Shown: positions 54,641 through 64,000 of the stretch, piece after piece | Layout: each line of letters begins with the position of its first letter | How positions within the stretch are numbered: the stretch's first letter is position 1 | Source of the DNA: Rhynchospora pubera | Taxonomy: Eukaryota > Streptophyta > Magnoliopsida > Poales > Cyperaceae | Assembly: GCA_028095005.1 (NCBI GenBank) | Contig: CM051459.1 | Coordinates: 310,374,513 to 310,438,512 of the forward strand | Direction: 5' to 3' | Length of the DNA stretch: 64,000 bases | The notes under the pieces: generated by a model | Told to the model about the DNA's origin: nothing | The model's input: only the letters and a program-made list of their open reading frames with translations | Databases searched by the model: none | Translations under genes and position numbers: made by a program

Positions 54641-56278
54641 GTAGATTGTTAGATTTTTATTTGTACCTGTTGAACCCTAAAATATTGCCATAATTACCGG
54701 ACGACGGTACAAAAATTTTTGAGGCTACTATAAGCAGTCGAATGGGGGTTCATGATTAAGAAATAAATTTTTCAGACTAGCCTAAACATTACCCCGGATA
54801 AATCGGGAGAACATATTCGCGAATATGACCATTAAAAATTTCAATGCCATGCCAAACCAAGTGGTCTAAATTTTAATGCTAATATTAATCATGTTAATTT
54901 AGCATGCAATATAAATTTCTTTGGATCCATGAAAAGCATAAATTACACCTCGAGGTACAAATAAAAAGATAGTAGTATAACTTCATGTATATTTATACAT
55001 GAAATATACGACTATACATCAGATTGTGGCAAGGGAAAAGGGTGAAAACATCGCATCAAGATTCGTGTGACAAATTTTCCATGATCATCCATGATCAAAT
55101 AATATTTTGCTGCTTTGACCCACTTTGCTTCAGCCCGGCCCACATCAACACAAACAAAAAAAAAAGGAAAGCCCAAAAAAAAGGGAGAGAAACGGCCTGG
55201 CCCAAGCAACTCATCTCCTCCGTCTCTCTTCTCCGTTCCGATTTCTTCTGTTTCTGACGCACGCCATGACGAAGAGAACCTCCTCTGACGAACGCCATGA
55301 CGCATGAGATGGACCCCTCCTCTCGCACGCCTGTTGAAAAACGAAGCCAAGTAATGATGGCAGGGAATGGAATCTCGTTCTCCTCTTCTTCTCGCGCTGG
55401 GCACAGGAGCTCGCTCATTGTTGTCTCCTCTTTCTCTCTCACGCAGCTACTGAAACACAATGATTCCATTGGCGCACCTCAACTCACCTCTCTGCCACGC
55501 CATGATGACTGAGCATTTAATTGCGAGAGAATGGAATCCCAACGCTAACAGATAAGTTTAATTCCATACTCTCCAGTCGGTTTGAGGTGAAGAAGGCTCC
55601 ATTCTTCATGGCCTGAAAATTCGAAACATGCCAAATTGATGGAAATGAGACCCAATTGATCCAATTTCATGATTAGATAACAATCAGGGAGTATTAATGG
55701 AGCTATCTGAATTAACAATTGAAAGAGTTATGAAGTAAAACCATCAAAACCATGGAGCAGCTGTGAGCAAATTTCAGGAAATGAGTAGTACATGGTTGAT
55801 GCTATATTGATTCCAATACCTAAAAAAAATGCATATGAAGAACCAGTACAGCGAGAGGAGAAAGAAACGGTAAATGGGCATAAGTTGTTCTTGGGCTAAG
55901 GTCAGTCAACTGTTCCTAAAAAATGATGAATGAAAGGAGCTGCAGGGTTCAAAGAAGATTTGTAATTGATAAATCAAAGAACAACTCACATTAAATCAAG
56001 ATGAGACTGGAGGTGACAAATTGAAAAGAAAATTGGCAGCAAGAGATTCCTTACAGCTTGAGGAATTATTGCTTGTTGAAATGAGAATGCTGAAATGAAT
56101 AGTATCTCACTGTTGGCATAGTCAGTGAGAACTAAGAAGTAAAAAATTCCTTAGGTACAAGCAGTGAGGCCCAGTGTAAAAGAGGTAAGATGCCCAGAGA
56201 AAAAGACGCAGGGGTAAAATCGTCCAATTCCCTTGAAGTTCAGATTATTAGTGCCATCTACAGCAGCTCCCCCTTTCT

Positions 56279-56289
56279 CCTATAAAAGG
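56279..56289 (+). promoter_or_regulatory. TATA box, possible promoter
   Basis: TCCTATAAAAGGGC, preceded by a CCCCCTTTCTCC run and followed by a CA/CT-rich leader (GCAACCAAGCTCTCACC). It has the look of a strong plant promoter. Either an LTR-internal start or the promoter of a separate nested unit. Confidence 0.45.
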
Positions 56290-59020
56290 GCATCAGATGG
56301 CCATGCAGCAACCAAGCTCTCACCTCTAAAAAAAACGCATACACACATGCTCTGAGCATCAAATCATCAAAGAGAAGAAGCCAAACCATCTTCAAGCAGC
56401 CACCCAGAGAGCATTAAATTAGGATAGCTATAAATAAAAAAAACAAAAAAAAGAGTGTTTAGTAGAAATAGTAACTTTATAATTCCAGTTGTAAACAATC
56501 ATCTTGTAAGCTACATTTGGTGAAGTAAGAAGATTATCCCCTTTTCCTTTTGCAACTTTTATTCTTCTTTTTCTTTCTGGTTTTGCACAGAACTGAAAGC
56601 AATGTAAGGAATAAAATAAAAATCGCTCTATGTAGATATGTATATAGACATATTAGTTAACATAAGCATTTAGGAAACAAGTTAAAATATGTTCTCTTTT
56701 ATATTCTACATTTATATACATGTAGGTCAAGAGTTATATTTACACTTAAATAATGAAATTAAAATAGGCCATGCTTAACTAAATACACATGTATCTAGCA
56801 CTAAGTGGATTATCATTTAAGTGCTAACATAAACAAAAATTGTGGACAATAACAAGGGTAGCAAGATAGATAATGGACAGCAGGTAAAACAAAAAAAAAA
56901 TAAAAAAAAGAGGACAGCAGGTATGGGAGTTCATGGAGTAGCACACCTCTCAACTTGCCCATGCATTGAGGGAGACAGCCACTTCAACCTGGGCCATGTC
57001 AAGGAGAAGTTGTGCAGTAAAGGCTCTATTGTGTTAGTTTGATGGCTTGGTATGTCTCAGATACAAGCTATCACTCTCTCACACACCTTCATCTAATTTC
57101 AAGTTGATGCAAGGAGGTCTCATCACAACCATTATAGACAGACCCAAATCAAGGAGGAGCCTCATAATACCATGGTCCTATGATTCGATTGAGAGGTCAC
57201 ATGCCTTCAAGAGCATGCCTATATGCTCCCCAATCCCCAATCAAGCTCTCATGGCTGCTAGGAAGTAATGATGATCCAAGGAAAGCCAGCCGATAGCTTA
57301 TCACTATGGCCATATCAAAACTGAGGAGTAACTCCTGGATAGAGACACTCCACAATCAAATTGACTGTTCAGGCACCCTCCTGTATCTGTCATCAAGCTC
57401 ATCGACGCCTTAGTTGACCCCCAACATGGCCAGTCAACTGGATTGACCAATCCATCGCCATGGCATATCCTGGCCAAGGTGAAGCACCATGCCAGAGGGG
57501 CTCGGCAATAAAATTGAGGCCACACCAAGCTTTGCGAATTCCCCACGATGCTCTCAGGCTTGCCAATTTGGTTCAAGAACCATCAGAGGCCCAGAACCAT
57601 CATCAAACTCTGTTAAACCCTAGTCGATTGGGATGAGTTTGATTGCAATAAAGGAAGAAGAAACAAGCTCAATAAACGGGTCCCACGACCTCATGAGGGC
57701 TCCACGATTCCATTCGGCACTGTCCCAAGGCTGAACGATCACCTGACAAGCTCAATTTGACGGCCATGGCGAGGAGTTCATTTCCCCGTTTGACATGGAC
57801 ACGGCGCATGACACAACGGCTAATGCCGTATCGCTGACAGTGGGCCTCACAGATGAAAGGGCCGACTGTTCCATGATACGCCAAGTGCATAGAGACACAG
57901 ACGGCTTTTTAATAAAACAATCCCAAACTTTGTGATCCGCTGCGGCATTGTTCATGTGGCGAGTAAATATGGTGAAATGAATTATCAACAATCAATCAGG
58001 AAACGCCACGTCTAACATCCTTAAATTAAAATCGCTGCTGATCTCTTTTCTCTCTGCTGATGCGGACCAACCAGGATCTGCCATGTGTCATTGATGCTGA
58101 TGTGGCACCATTATATTGCTGGAAATTTTAAAATTTGTAGAAATTCAACCGTAACTCAGAAAAATCCAAATTAAATTTCTACGGATCCAGAAAAATATGG
58201 AGAATACAGTCATGCCAAAACCATAACCAAAATACAAACAAAATATTTTTAATCCATATTCCAAGTTTTGGCCAATCACAAATTGCCACCTCAGCCTTAT
58301 ATTTATTTAAAAAAAAATCCAACAACCTTTAAAAATTCATGAAAAATCACAGGAGGTTCAGAAAAATATGAGGAAAAATCCTTAAGGCTCAGAAAAATGC
58401 GAGGAAGCCATGTGGCTGATCATCACCACTAAAAACCCTACCAAATATATTCCTACCATTATTTTCTCCTAGATGTTATGGAGAAAAGCCGTTCCGGCAA
58501 GGGCTCGGAGACTCATGATCAAATCCCAGAAGGCATGGATAATATTATAAAATTCAGAAAGTCATACCGGGATACTGGCACGACTGGGCCTAGTACTCCG
58601 TTTATGACTTGAGATAAAGCTCATCATAACCCCAAGTGATCAAAACCACCAGACGGTCATCGTCACGACGAGGGTGGATAAAAAAAATGGAGACACTAAG
58701 TATTGTTGCTAACAAACAAGAGTACTAGTGAAATATCAAGCTCAATGATCTGGTTAAATTGAGACTCGCTAGCCTCAAAATGATGGATAGTGAGATCTAT
58801 CACGATGTCACGGGACTCTATCAAGAGACCCGAAATAATATGCAAATCAGATGAAGACCAAAACAATATTCAAGCAAACTGTTAAAATTCCAAAGAGAAG
58901 ACAAATTACACCGCAAGATATTATCGGTGAAGAATATGGATTCAACCACATACGAGCAGAACTCTTTGCAGTCTGAGAAAAGCTCACAATGTTGTCCCAA
59001 GCCTGCTGAGACGATGAAAG

Positions 59021-59335
59021 CCACGATCATCAAAGGCACCCGCTCCCTCGAAAAGGCAGGAGGTCCTATCTTGAGTGTATGCAATCTACCCGCCAGAGAT
59101 AACATATGCCAACAACGCTGACACAGGCACACAGCATTATGATCCTATCAAAGATATGCAAATATTGTCACTATGGACAAATTCCACATCATCATACCCG
59201 TACCTTGGGGAAAGATCACACTTTTATTTCAGGAGTCTACGATTATCTAAGGCACCCGCTCTCTCAAGAAGGCAGGAGGTCCTAACTTGAGTGTTTGCAA
59301 TCTAACCGCCAAGGATATATTGAGGCTAACACTGT
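59021..59335. repeat. Direct duplication of about 100 bp in the LTR
   Basis: 59021-59120 and 59238-59335 share AAGGCACCCGCTC, AAGGCAGGAGGTCCTA and TTGAGTGT.TGCAATCTA, separated by about 120 bp. Confidence 0.7.
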
Positions 59336-59601
59336 TGCTGTAAACGACTCCCTCGGATTATATTAAAGACCTTATCCCACATCATACCGCCACATCAGAT
59401 AGATCCATAATCCTTACCCAAATAATATTCTTATTCAAAAAAAAAAACTTTAACATGTTCCTTGGTAACATTACTTATGTCTCAAATAGCTCGATAATGT
59501 CGACTTGTTTAATGATCTGATCAAGAATCAGACGTCACTTTCAGACACCCTCGGCAAAGATCAACAGGGAGTCTAGGAAACCCGCTTCGGGAAGTCCGTG
59601 C

Positions 59602-59611
59602 CTTATAAATA
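59602..59611 (+). promoter_or_regulatory. TATA box of the Ogre-like LTR
   Basis: CCTTATAAATACAAAA about 570 bp before the LTR end. Transcription from about 59635 would give a normal R-U5 leader into the primer site. Confidence 0.55.
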
Positions 59612-60180
59612 CAAAATTCATACCAGAAGATCCTAAACCTCAATCCCTCATATTACAAGGAGAACTCGAAAAACGAGAAGATTACAAGTGTCCAGCGACG
59701 GCAGTTAACCGAAACCTCTACAAGCTTAGAACTCCAAAGACTGCTGTCCCCTGCAGTCTAAAGTCCACAAAATATATATATTAATATGATATATTAATAT
59801 TGCATTATAGTAGTAATATTAATAATAAAAAAAAACAACAAAAAAATAAGTGCATGATAGGACCGCTAATTGCATATTTACAATTCCCTAACAGCTCACG
59901 ACACACAATCTTTTGATTTTCCCGATCTAGAAGTGCTCCTGACCATGTCGGAGGTAATTAACAGTAGGGGCTTGCGCCTACTTGAAAGAAAGGACCCCTT
60001 CAAATAATAAACCCTCGTGAGAACTCAAGACCGTACAGTTACCGCGCTTCGGGGTGGTATCGGTACCTGCCTCTTGAGGCTCGCGAGGGGTATCTGATCC
60101 GCATTCTTTTTTGCCCCTTAATCCGAGATCGGATTTTCCTCTGTTGATCCGAGGGCCGTGAAAAAGTGCGAGACAGGTTC

Positions 60181-60198
60181 TGGCACGCCCGGTGGGAC
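60181..60198 (+). promoter_or_regulatory. Primer-binding-site-like motif
   Basis: TGGCACGCCCGGTGGGAC, five bases inside the LTR end. It has the TGG start and position of a primer binding site; the matching tRNA was not identified. Confidence 0.65.
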
Positions 60199-60309
60199 AA
60201 TCTTTTTCCTCTCATCAGGCGAAAATCAAAGGATATAGTGTATGAGTTAGGGAGTTGTCAAATATTTAACCCATCACTAACAATAATTTTAAGTTACTAT
60301 TTTGCAGAA

Positions 60310-61990
60310 AATGGCATATGCGAACAACAAGCATGATGTGGGACCTGCTCCATGCATGCTCATGGTTGGGTCCATCCCAATCACCTTTCCAATGGTGCAG
60401 ATGGCTTCAAACACTCCTTTCACCGTTAATGATGTTGCGACAACAGACACGAAATACGCCAATGCCATTTTGACAACTATCTTTGGGGCAAATGAATGCT
60501 TTGAGGAATATCAAGATGAAGGAATCAACACTGTCACCAAACCGACACTCAAATTCATGACGGAGGAAGACACTTCCCACGCCCAAGACCTACAACTACA
60601 AGCATATCAAGATGAATTGGCGATTCAGGGGAACATACCAATGAGAAGCTCTTCTGCTCCACTTGAGATTGTGGAGGAGAAATCGCTTGGGATACAGAAC
60701 TCACATCCTCATTGCAAGACAGTATTGGTTCCGGTGTCTGCCCAGACAAAGAATATTACAGCTGCCGAAATCGATCAAAAATCATGCCAAATGATTAATG
60801 ATAAGAAGGATAAATGGGCAGCCCACCTAGCTACTCCCGTGCCTGTGCGTATTTCAAAAACAAAGAGAAGGCAAATTGGGGCACAAGATCAAAAACTTCA
60901 TGACCATGAGGGGATGGAAGCGGGAAACCAAAAGAAAAACACATCGAAAGGTAAAACAATCATGGTCAAAGAAGAAGAGAAAATAATCGAGGAATACATT
61001 CCATTGTCCTCAAACGATTCACAAGTTAAGCCGGAGACTATCCACGCATTAAACAAAAGTGTCAAAAGATTTCATCAGTCAATACGGCAAAATGGAGGAT
61101 GTGGAAACCATGCCATGAAAGTGGGCACAAAATTGAAGGATGTTGCAACTGTTTGTGCAACTAGTGACGAAACATATAGCCCTGGAAGTCCCAAGCAAAA
61201 TTCAGAAGAATCTTATACGCATCGAACGGTTGAAGAAACCATCGATGATAATTTTTCATCGATTACCTTTACGAAGAATGATCTCCCCGATGGAGCAACG
61301 TATCACAATAAACCATTGTACATCACGGGAGTATCAAATGGAGTTAAGATCAACCGAATACTGGTTGATCCAGGGTCAGCAATTAATATCCTTCCATTGG
61401 AGTCACTGAAATACTTCTCGCTCGACAGTAATACCTTGACTCAAAGTCGATCAAAGATCTATGGGTTCAATTTACACTCTCAGAGAACACTTGGAGTAGT
61501 CACTCTAATGTTCCGTTTTGGAAAACTCGAAACTCAAGCAAAGCTCTATGTCATGGATGCCAGTGTATCTTATAAGGTATTATTGGGTCGCCCTTGGTTG
61601 CATACATATCAGTTGGTACCTTCCACTTTGCATCGATGCATAAAGTATGTTAGAAATGGAACCCATGGAGTGATAAAAGGAGAAGAGCATCCTTTCTCTA
61701 TCTATGAAATGAGACTTCCAGATGCAAAGTACTTCACACCCAGGCCACCTCTGGGGGCAAACACTCAACAAAGACCATTGGATACCAATGACAAATCCCT
61801 AAACCAAAAATCGGACCCTACACAAGCCAATGACAACGATAAGGCCGTAAGCGGAGAAATACCTGATACATTTGACAGGCCTCGCTCAAGAGCTTTTGAA
61901 GAATATCCTGACAGACGTGAGATAACAATTCAGCCTCCGAAGAAAAGGCAACTAAGAAGAGAATCTATTTCCGATAAATTCTTCGGATAA
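60310..61990 (+). CDS. Upstream ORF of the Ogre-like element with retropepsin-like domain
   Basis: Starts at ATG 60310 (the first 12 bases before it include TTTTGCAG, an acceptor-like string) and runs to TAA 61988-61990, about 560 codons. The first 300 residues are of unknown type, with basic patches (KTKRRQIG). Residues about 325-460 look like a retroviral-type aspartic protease: RILVDPGSAINILPLESL (the D-T/S-G site is DPGS), a flap-like middle, and YKVLLGRPWLHTYQ near the end, followed by the PSTLH block of plant Ty3/gypsy proteases. The tail is charged. The same frame stays open after the stop (next entry). A protease coded before gag is unusual. Confidence 0.75.
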
Positions 61991-62005
61991 ATTGCAACTG
62001 AAGGG

Positions 62006-62686
62006 ATGAACCAAGCTGCTCAGACAGAGGCCTCATTTGCACCAACAGACCTAGCTAGCACCAAAATCATGCAAGACAACCATTTGACACATTCAGAGAA
62101 CAATGAGTCATGTTGCATGATTCATGTGAGTGATTCTGATGCTGAAGGAGAAGATGATGAAACACAAATTTATGCCTCAAAAGTGCTTCGGTCAATCCAA
62201 AACGAAAATGGTGCAAGTCCATTGCTCGAAAAGTTCGGCGCTTCAAATGCACATCTAAATCTCAAGGAAAGAGAAACATCATTTTTGTGCCATTACCAGA
62301 AAATGGGGGCAAATGGAACTCCGCACTCTCCAGATTACCCTAGCAAGACAATAAGGTCCACACATGAGTCTTGGAAAGTATCAAAGAGTTCTAATGATAA
62401 GGAAGGAGAAGACCTTTCCACAAAAACTGAAAAGGATAATGGCAAGCAAGCAAACATAAAAGCACCACAAATTCCGCTCCGAGATCCACTCTTGGGAAGA
62501 TTTGTATCAGAAAGAATTATGAACCAATGCTTACCCAAGAGATGCCATGAGAACTCAGTAATAGAATTTGCTGAGAGAGAAGAAATTGATGACTCCATTT
62601 CGGTCCGCACAACAAGTTCCGACAATGATGGCCATCAACGAAATGGAGATAATATAATGTCAATACCACTATGTGGAAAGAAGTAG
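62006..62686 (+). CDS. Continuation ORF after a single stop, function unknown
   Basis: In the same frame as the protease ORF, separated only by TAA at 61988. 226 codons, acidic and Ser/Thr/Asn-rich, with GEDDETQIYASKVLR and SERIMNQCLPKR. Probably the C-terminal half of one long protein cut by a nonsense mutation. Ends 16 bp inside the gag ORF. Confidence 0.55.
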   Translation: MNQAAQTEASFAPTDLASTKIMQDNHLTHSENNESCCMIHVSDSDAEGEDDETQIYASKVLRSIQNENGASPLLEKFGASNAHLNLKERETSFLCHYQKMGANGTPHSPDYPSKTIRSTHESWKVSKSSNDKEGEDLSTKTEKDNGKQANIKAPQIPLRDPLLGRFVSERIMNQCLPKRCHENSVIEFAEREEIDDSISVRTTSSDNDGHQRNGDNIMSIPLCGKK

Positions 62687-63951
62687 CACCGAGGAAGCAA
62701 GAAACCAACCGCGTAAGGATGCGGTGTGTGAATATTCAAAGCCATCCGATTAAAATGGAACCAAGGGAAAGTTTCTTTCCTGAAAAGGATGCTTTAAGGG
62801 TAAAGTCAGGCTATCTAAAAAGTGCGCCAATGCCAAAGACTGCTGAAAAGCTTGAAACTTCTCCTAATGCTTCTCTTGAAACACGAGAAAATATTAAAGA
62901 GATACAAGAAATGATAGATCGAGAGTTGCAAAAAGAGAGAATGTCTCGTTCCACCCAATATATAAGATGGCGCGGGAACCCATATCCCGGAGAATATGAT
63001 TCTGTGCAATATCCTGAATGGTATGTCAAACCAAGATTTCAATTATTCGATGGAGGGAACAAGAAATGTCCTGAGCAACATTTGTTCAAATTCAAAAACT
63101 CATGTGGTGATACAGCGCACAATGAAGCCCTATTAATGCGACAATTCCCTTTAAGTCTAACGGGAGAAGCACGTGATTGGTACACCTCATTAGAGAAAAA
63201 CAGTATTAAAACTTGGGAAGAAATGGAAGATATATTTTGTTCGATATTTGAAAAATTTACCCAAGAGATCACGAAGGCTGACATGGCTAAAGAAAAGCCG
63301 GGAAAAGGAGAATCAGTCAGCAACTACATCACTCGGTGGAGAAACCTAAGCATTCGTTGCCGACCCCAAATTCCTGACCATGAGGCAGTAAGGATGATAA
63401 TAAGAAACATATACGGACCGATTAAGCCATTTCTGGTGATGGGAAATATCACTAGATTTGATGCCCTACTCACTGCAGTGTCAAATTATGAGAGCTTAGG
63501 TTCAGATGCATGGTCATATCACCCTAAAAGAAAAGGAAAGAAGGCAAAATCCAAGAAGACTCGAGTATCGAGAATACCCTCCTCATACGAAGTCGGCAGT
63601 AGCTCAAGAGTCTCGAACAACAAGAATATTGGTTGTTCATATTATCGTCCTAATAACAATCCCAAAAGGCTCTTGTCCGTAGCAGAATTATCTAGCAAGC
63701 CTTATTCATTTAAGAAGAAAGTAGTTCCCGAGTTATTTCGACGGGCTATGGAAGACAATCTTCAGTTGCCACCAAGCAAACGTCCAGAGGAAATGAAACA
63801 ATCCGACAATCCAAACTTTTTTCCATACCATAGGGTATTAGGACACAAGATTGAAAATTGTTGGGTATTCAAAGACTGGGTAGAAGAGCGAGTCAAATCA
63901 GGCGAAATATCATTGTACAGAAAGCGAAGGGCAAGAACCTACACCACATGA
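62671..63951 (+). CDS. Gag of the Ogre-like element
   Basis: ATG 62671 overlaps the preceding ORF by 16 bp in another frame. Residues about 115-275 are the retrotransposon gag capsid domain: LMRQFPLSLTGEARDWYTSL, KTWEEMEDIFCSIFEKF, ESVSNYITRWRNLSIRC, and AVRMIIRNIYGPIKPFL. A basic stretch (KRKGKKAKSKKTRV) follows, then FPYHRVLGHKIENCWVFKDWV, the zinc-finger-like motif of this gag group. At the 3' end the frame stops at TGA 63949-63951, but a neighbouring frame reads on as acidic QEPTPHERSDIDSDDES to the window edge, which suggests a frameshift near 63920. Confidence 0.85.
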   Translation: MWKEVAPRKQETNRVRMRCVNIQSHPIKMEPRESFFPEKDALRVKSGYLKSAPMPKTAEKLETSPNASLETRENIKEIQEMIDRELQKERMSRSTQYIRWRGNPYPGEYDSVQYPEWYVKPRFQLFDGGNKKCPEQHLFKFKNSCGDTAHNEALLMRQFPLSLTGEARDWYTSLEKNSIKTWEEMEDIFCSIFEKFTQEITKADMAKEKPGKGESVSNYITRWRNLSIRCRPQIPDHEAVRMIIRNIYGPIKPFLVMGNITRFDALLTAVSNYESLGSDAWSYHPKRKGKKAKSKKTRVSRIPSSYEVGSSSRVSNNKNIGCSYYRPNNNPKRLLSVAELSSKPYSFKKKVVPELFRRAMEDNLQLPPSKRPEEMKQSDNPNFFPYHRVLGHKIENCWVFKDWVEERVKSGEISLYRKRRARTYTT

Positions 63952-64000
63952 GCGGTCTGACATTGACTCAGACGATGAATCCTTCACAGTATATGCAATC

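Larger units (their letters stand above)
48440..54667 (+). mobile_element. L1-type LINE (non-LTR retrotransposon), degenerate
   Basis: Ordered leader, ORF1 with DUF4283 and a CCHC knuckle, ORF2 with endonuclease, reverse transcriptase and C-terminal RNase H: the layout of plant L1 elements. ORF1 and ORF2 each carry stops, and ORF2 also carries shifts, so this copy is inactive. The 3' UTR breaks off at 54667 without a poly(A) tail, where a new TG-starting sequence begins. The 5' end is approximate. Confidence 0.85.
54668..60175 (+). repeat. Probable 5' LTR, up to 5.5 kb (start uncertain)
   Basis: The right end is supported by the primer-site motif that follows and by homology with 4611-4905. 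The left end is proposed at TGTTGAACCC where the LINE tail stops; GTACC at 54663-54667 would be the target duplication. Another possible start is TGTTATGGAG near 58474. No protein-coding gene was seen within. Two TATA-type sites (56279 and 59602) and a tandem duplication at 59021-59335 lie inside. Confidence 0.5.
54668..64000 (+). mobile_element. Ty3/gypsy element of Ogre/Tat type, left part only
   Basis: A TG-starting sequence cuts the LINE 3' UTR at 54668. An LTR end (...GCGAGACA) is at 60175, a primer-site-like TGGCACGCCCGGTGGGAC follows at 60181, then an upstream ORF with a retropepsin-like domain and a gag ORF. Pol and the right LTR are outside the window. A long LTR and an extra ORF before gag are hallmarks of Ogre-like elements. 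The LTR start is inferred; the rest is firm. Confidence 0.7.

Noticed and set aside
55012..55512. Frames of 60-130 codons on both strands.
   Set aside because: No conserved motifs; they lie inside the probable LTR and are mutually overlapping.
1..64000. tRNA, rRNA or organellar insertions.
   Set aside because: No tRNA box patterns or rRNA segments were recognised; the only tRNA-like strings are the retrotransposon primer sites.

Overview
The window is plant nuclear DNA, most likely from a eudicot. The evidence is spliced genes with GT-AG introns, a type 1 lipid-transfer protein, a GDSL esterase/lipase of the five-exon plant type, a CASP-like membrane protein, and plant-specific LTR retrotransposons, L1 LINEs and MITEs. 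The species cannot be named from the sequence alone. No rRNA, tRNA, CRISPR or prokaryotic features were seen. Most of the window is transposable elements, several nested in others.

Layout. 1-2493: intergenic. 2499-17797: a complete 15.3-kb LTR retrotransposon on the minus strand, with 2-kb LTRs, AATAT target duplication, tRNA-Asp-type primer site and purine tract. It has no recognisable pol. Its interior holds one unknown ORF with YPAQ-like repeats, an LTR-end fragment, a minisatellite, and a 4.5-kb foreign-looking segment. That segment carries five stem-loops with a near-invariant loop and covarying stems. 17803-22000: AT-rich DNA with a hAT-type element and a long fold-back element. 21994-22350 (-): lipid-transfer protein. 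23555-38025 (-): a GDSL gene of five exons whose frame and splice sites are intact but whose catalytic Asn and His are replaced. Its first intron contains a 11.9-kb Ty1/copia element (copia A, 25676-37535). Copia A in turn carries a gag-only copia element (copia B, 31284-36725) and a Harbinger-type MITE (37032-37262).

38200-46500: a MITE-rich stretch holding three adjacent inverted-repeat elements, a possible small minus-strand gene, a second Harbinger MITE, and a hAT-type element containing another inverted-repeat element. 46443-47747 (+): a CASP-like gene with a TATA box, two exons and only three of the four expected membrane segments. About 48440-54667 (+): a degenerate L1 LINE with ORF1, then ORF2 (endonuclease, reverse transcriptase, RNase H). 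54668-64000 (+): the start of a large Ty3/gypsy element of Ogre/Tat type that appears to have inserted into the LINE 3' end. It may have a 5.5-kb LTR. A retropepsin-like ORF lies upstream of gag, and the window ends before pol.

Relations. Nesting gives a time order: GDSL intron, then copia A (LTRs differ at about 15 sites in 441), then copia B (about 15 in 1476). The last 290 bp of the Ogre-like LTR also occurs, inverted, inside the first retrotransposon. Two unrelated LTR elements each carry dozens of copies of their own short motif (GTGCGGGGTACA in one, the palindrome GCGTTGTACAACGC in the other). All counts are by eye.
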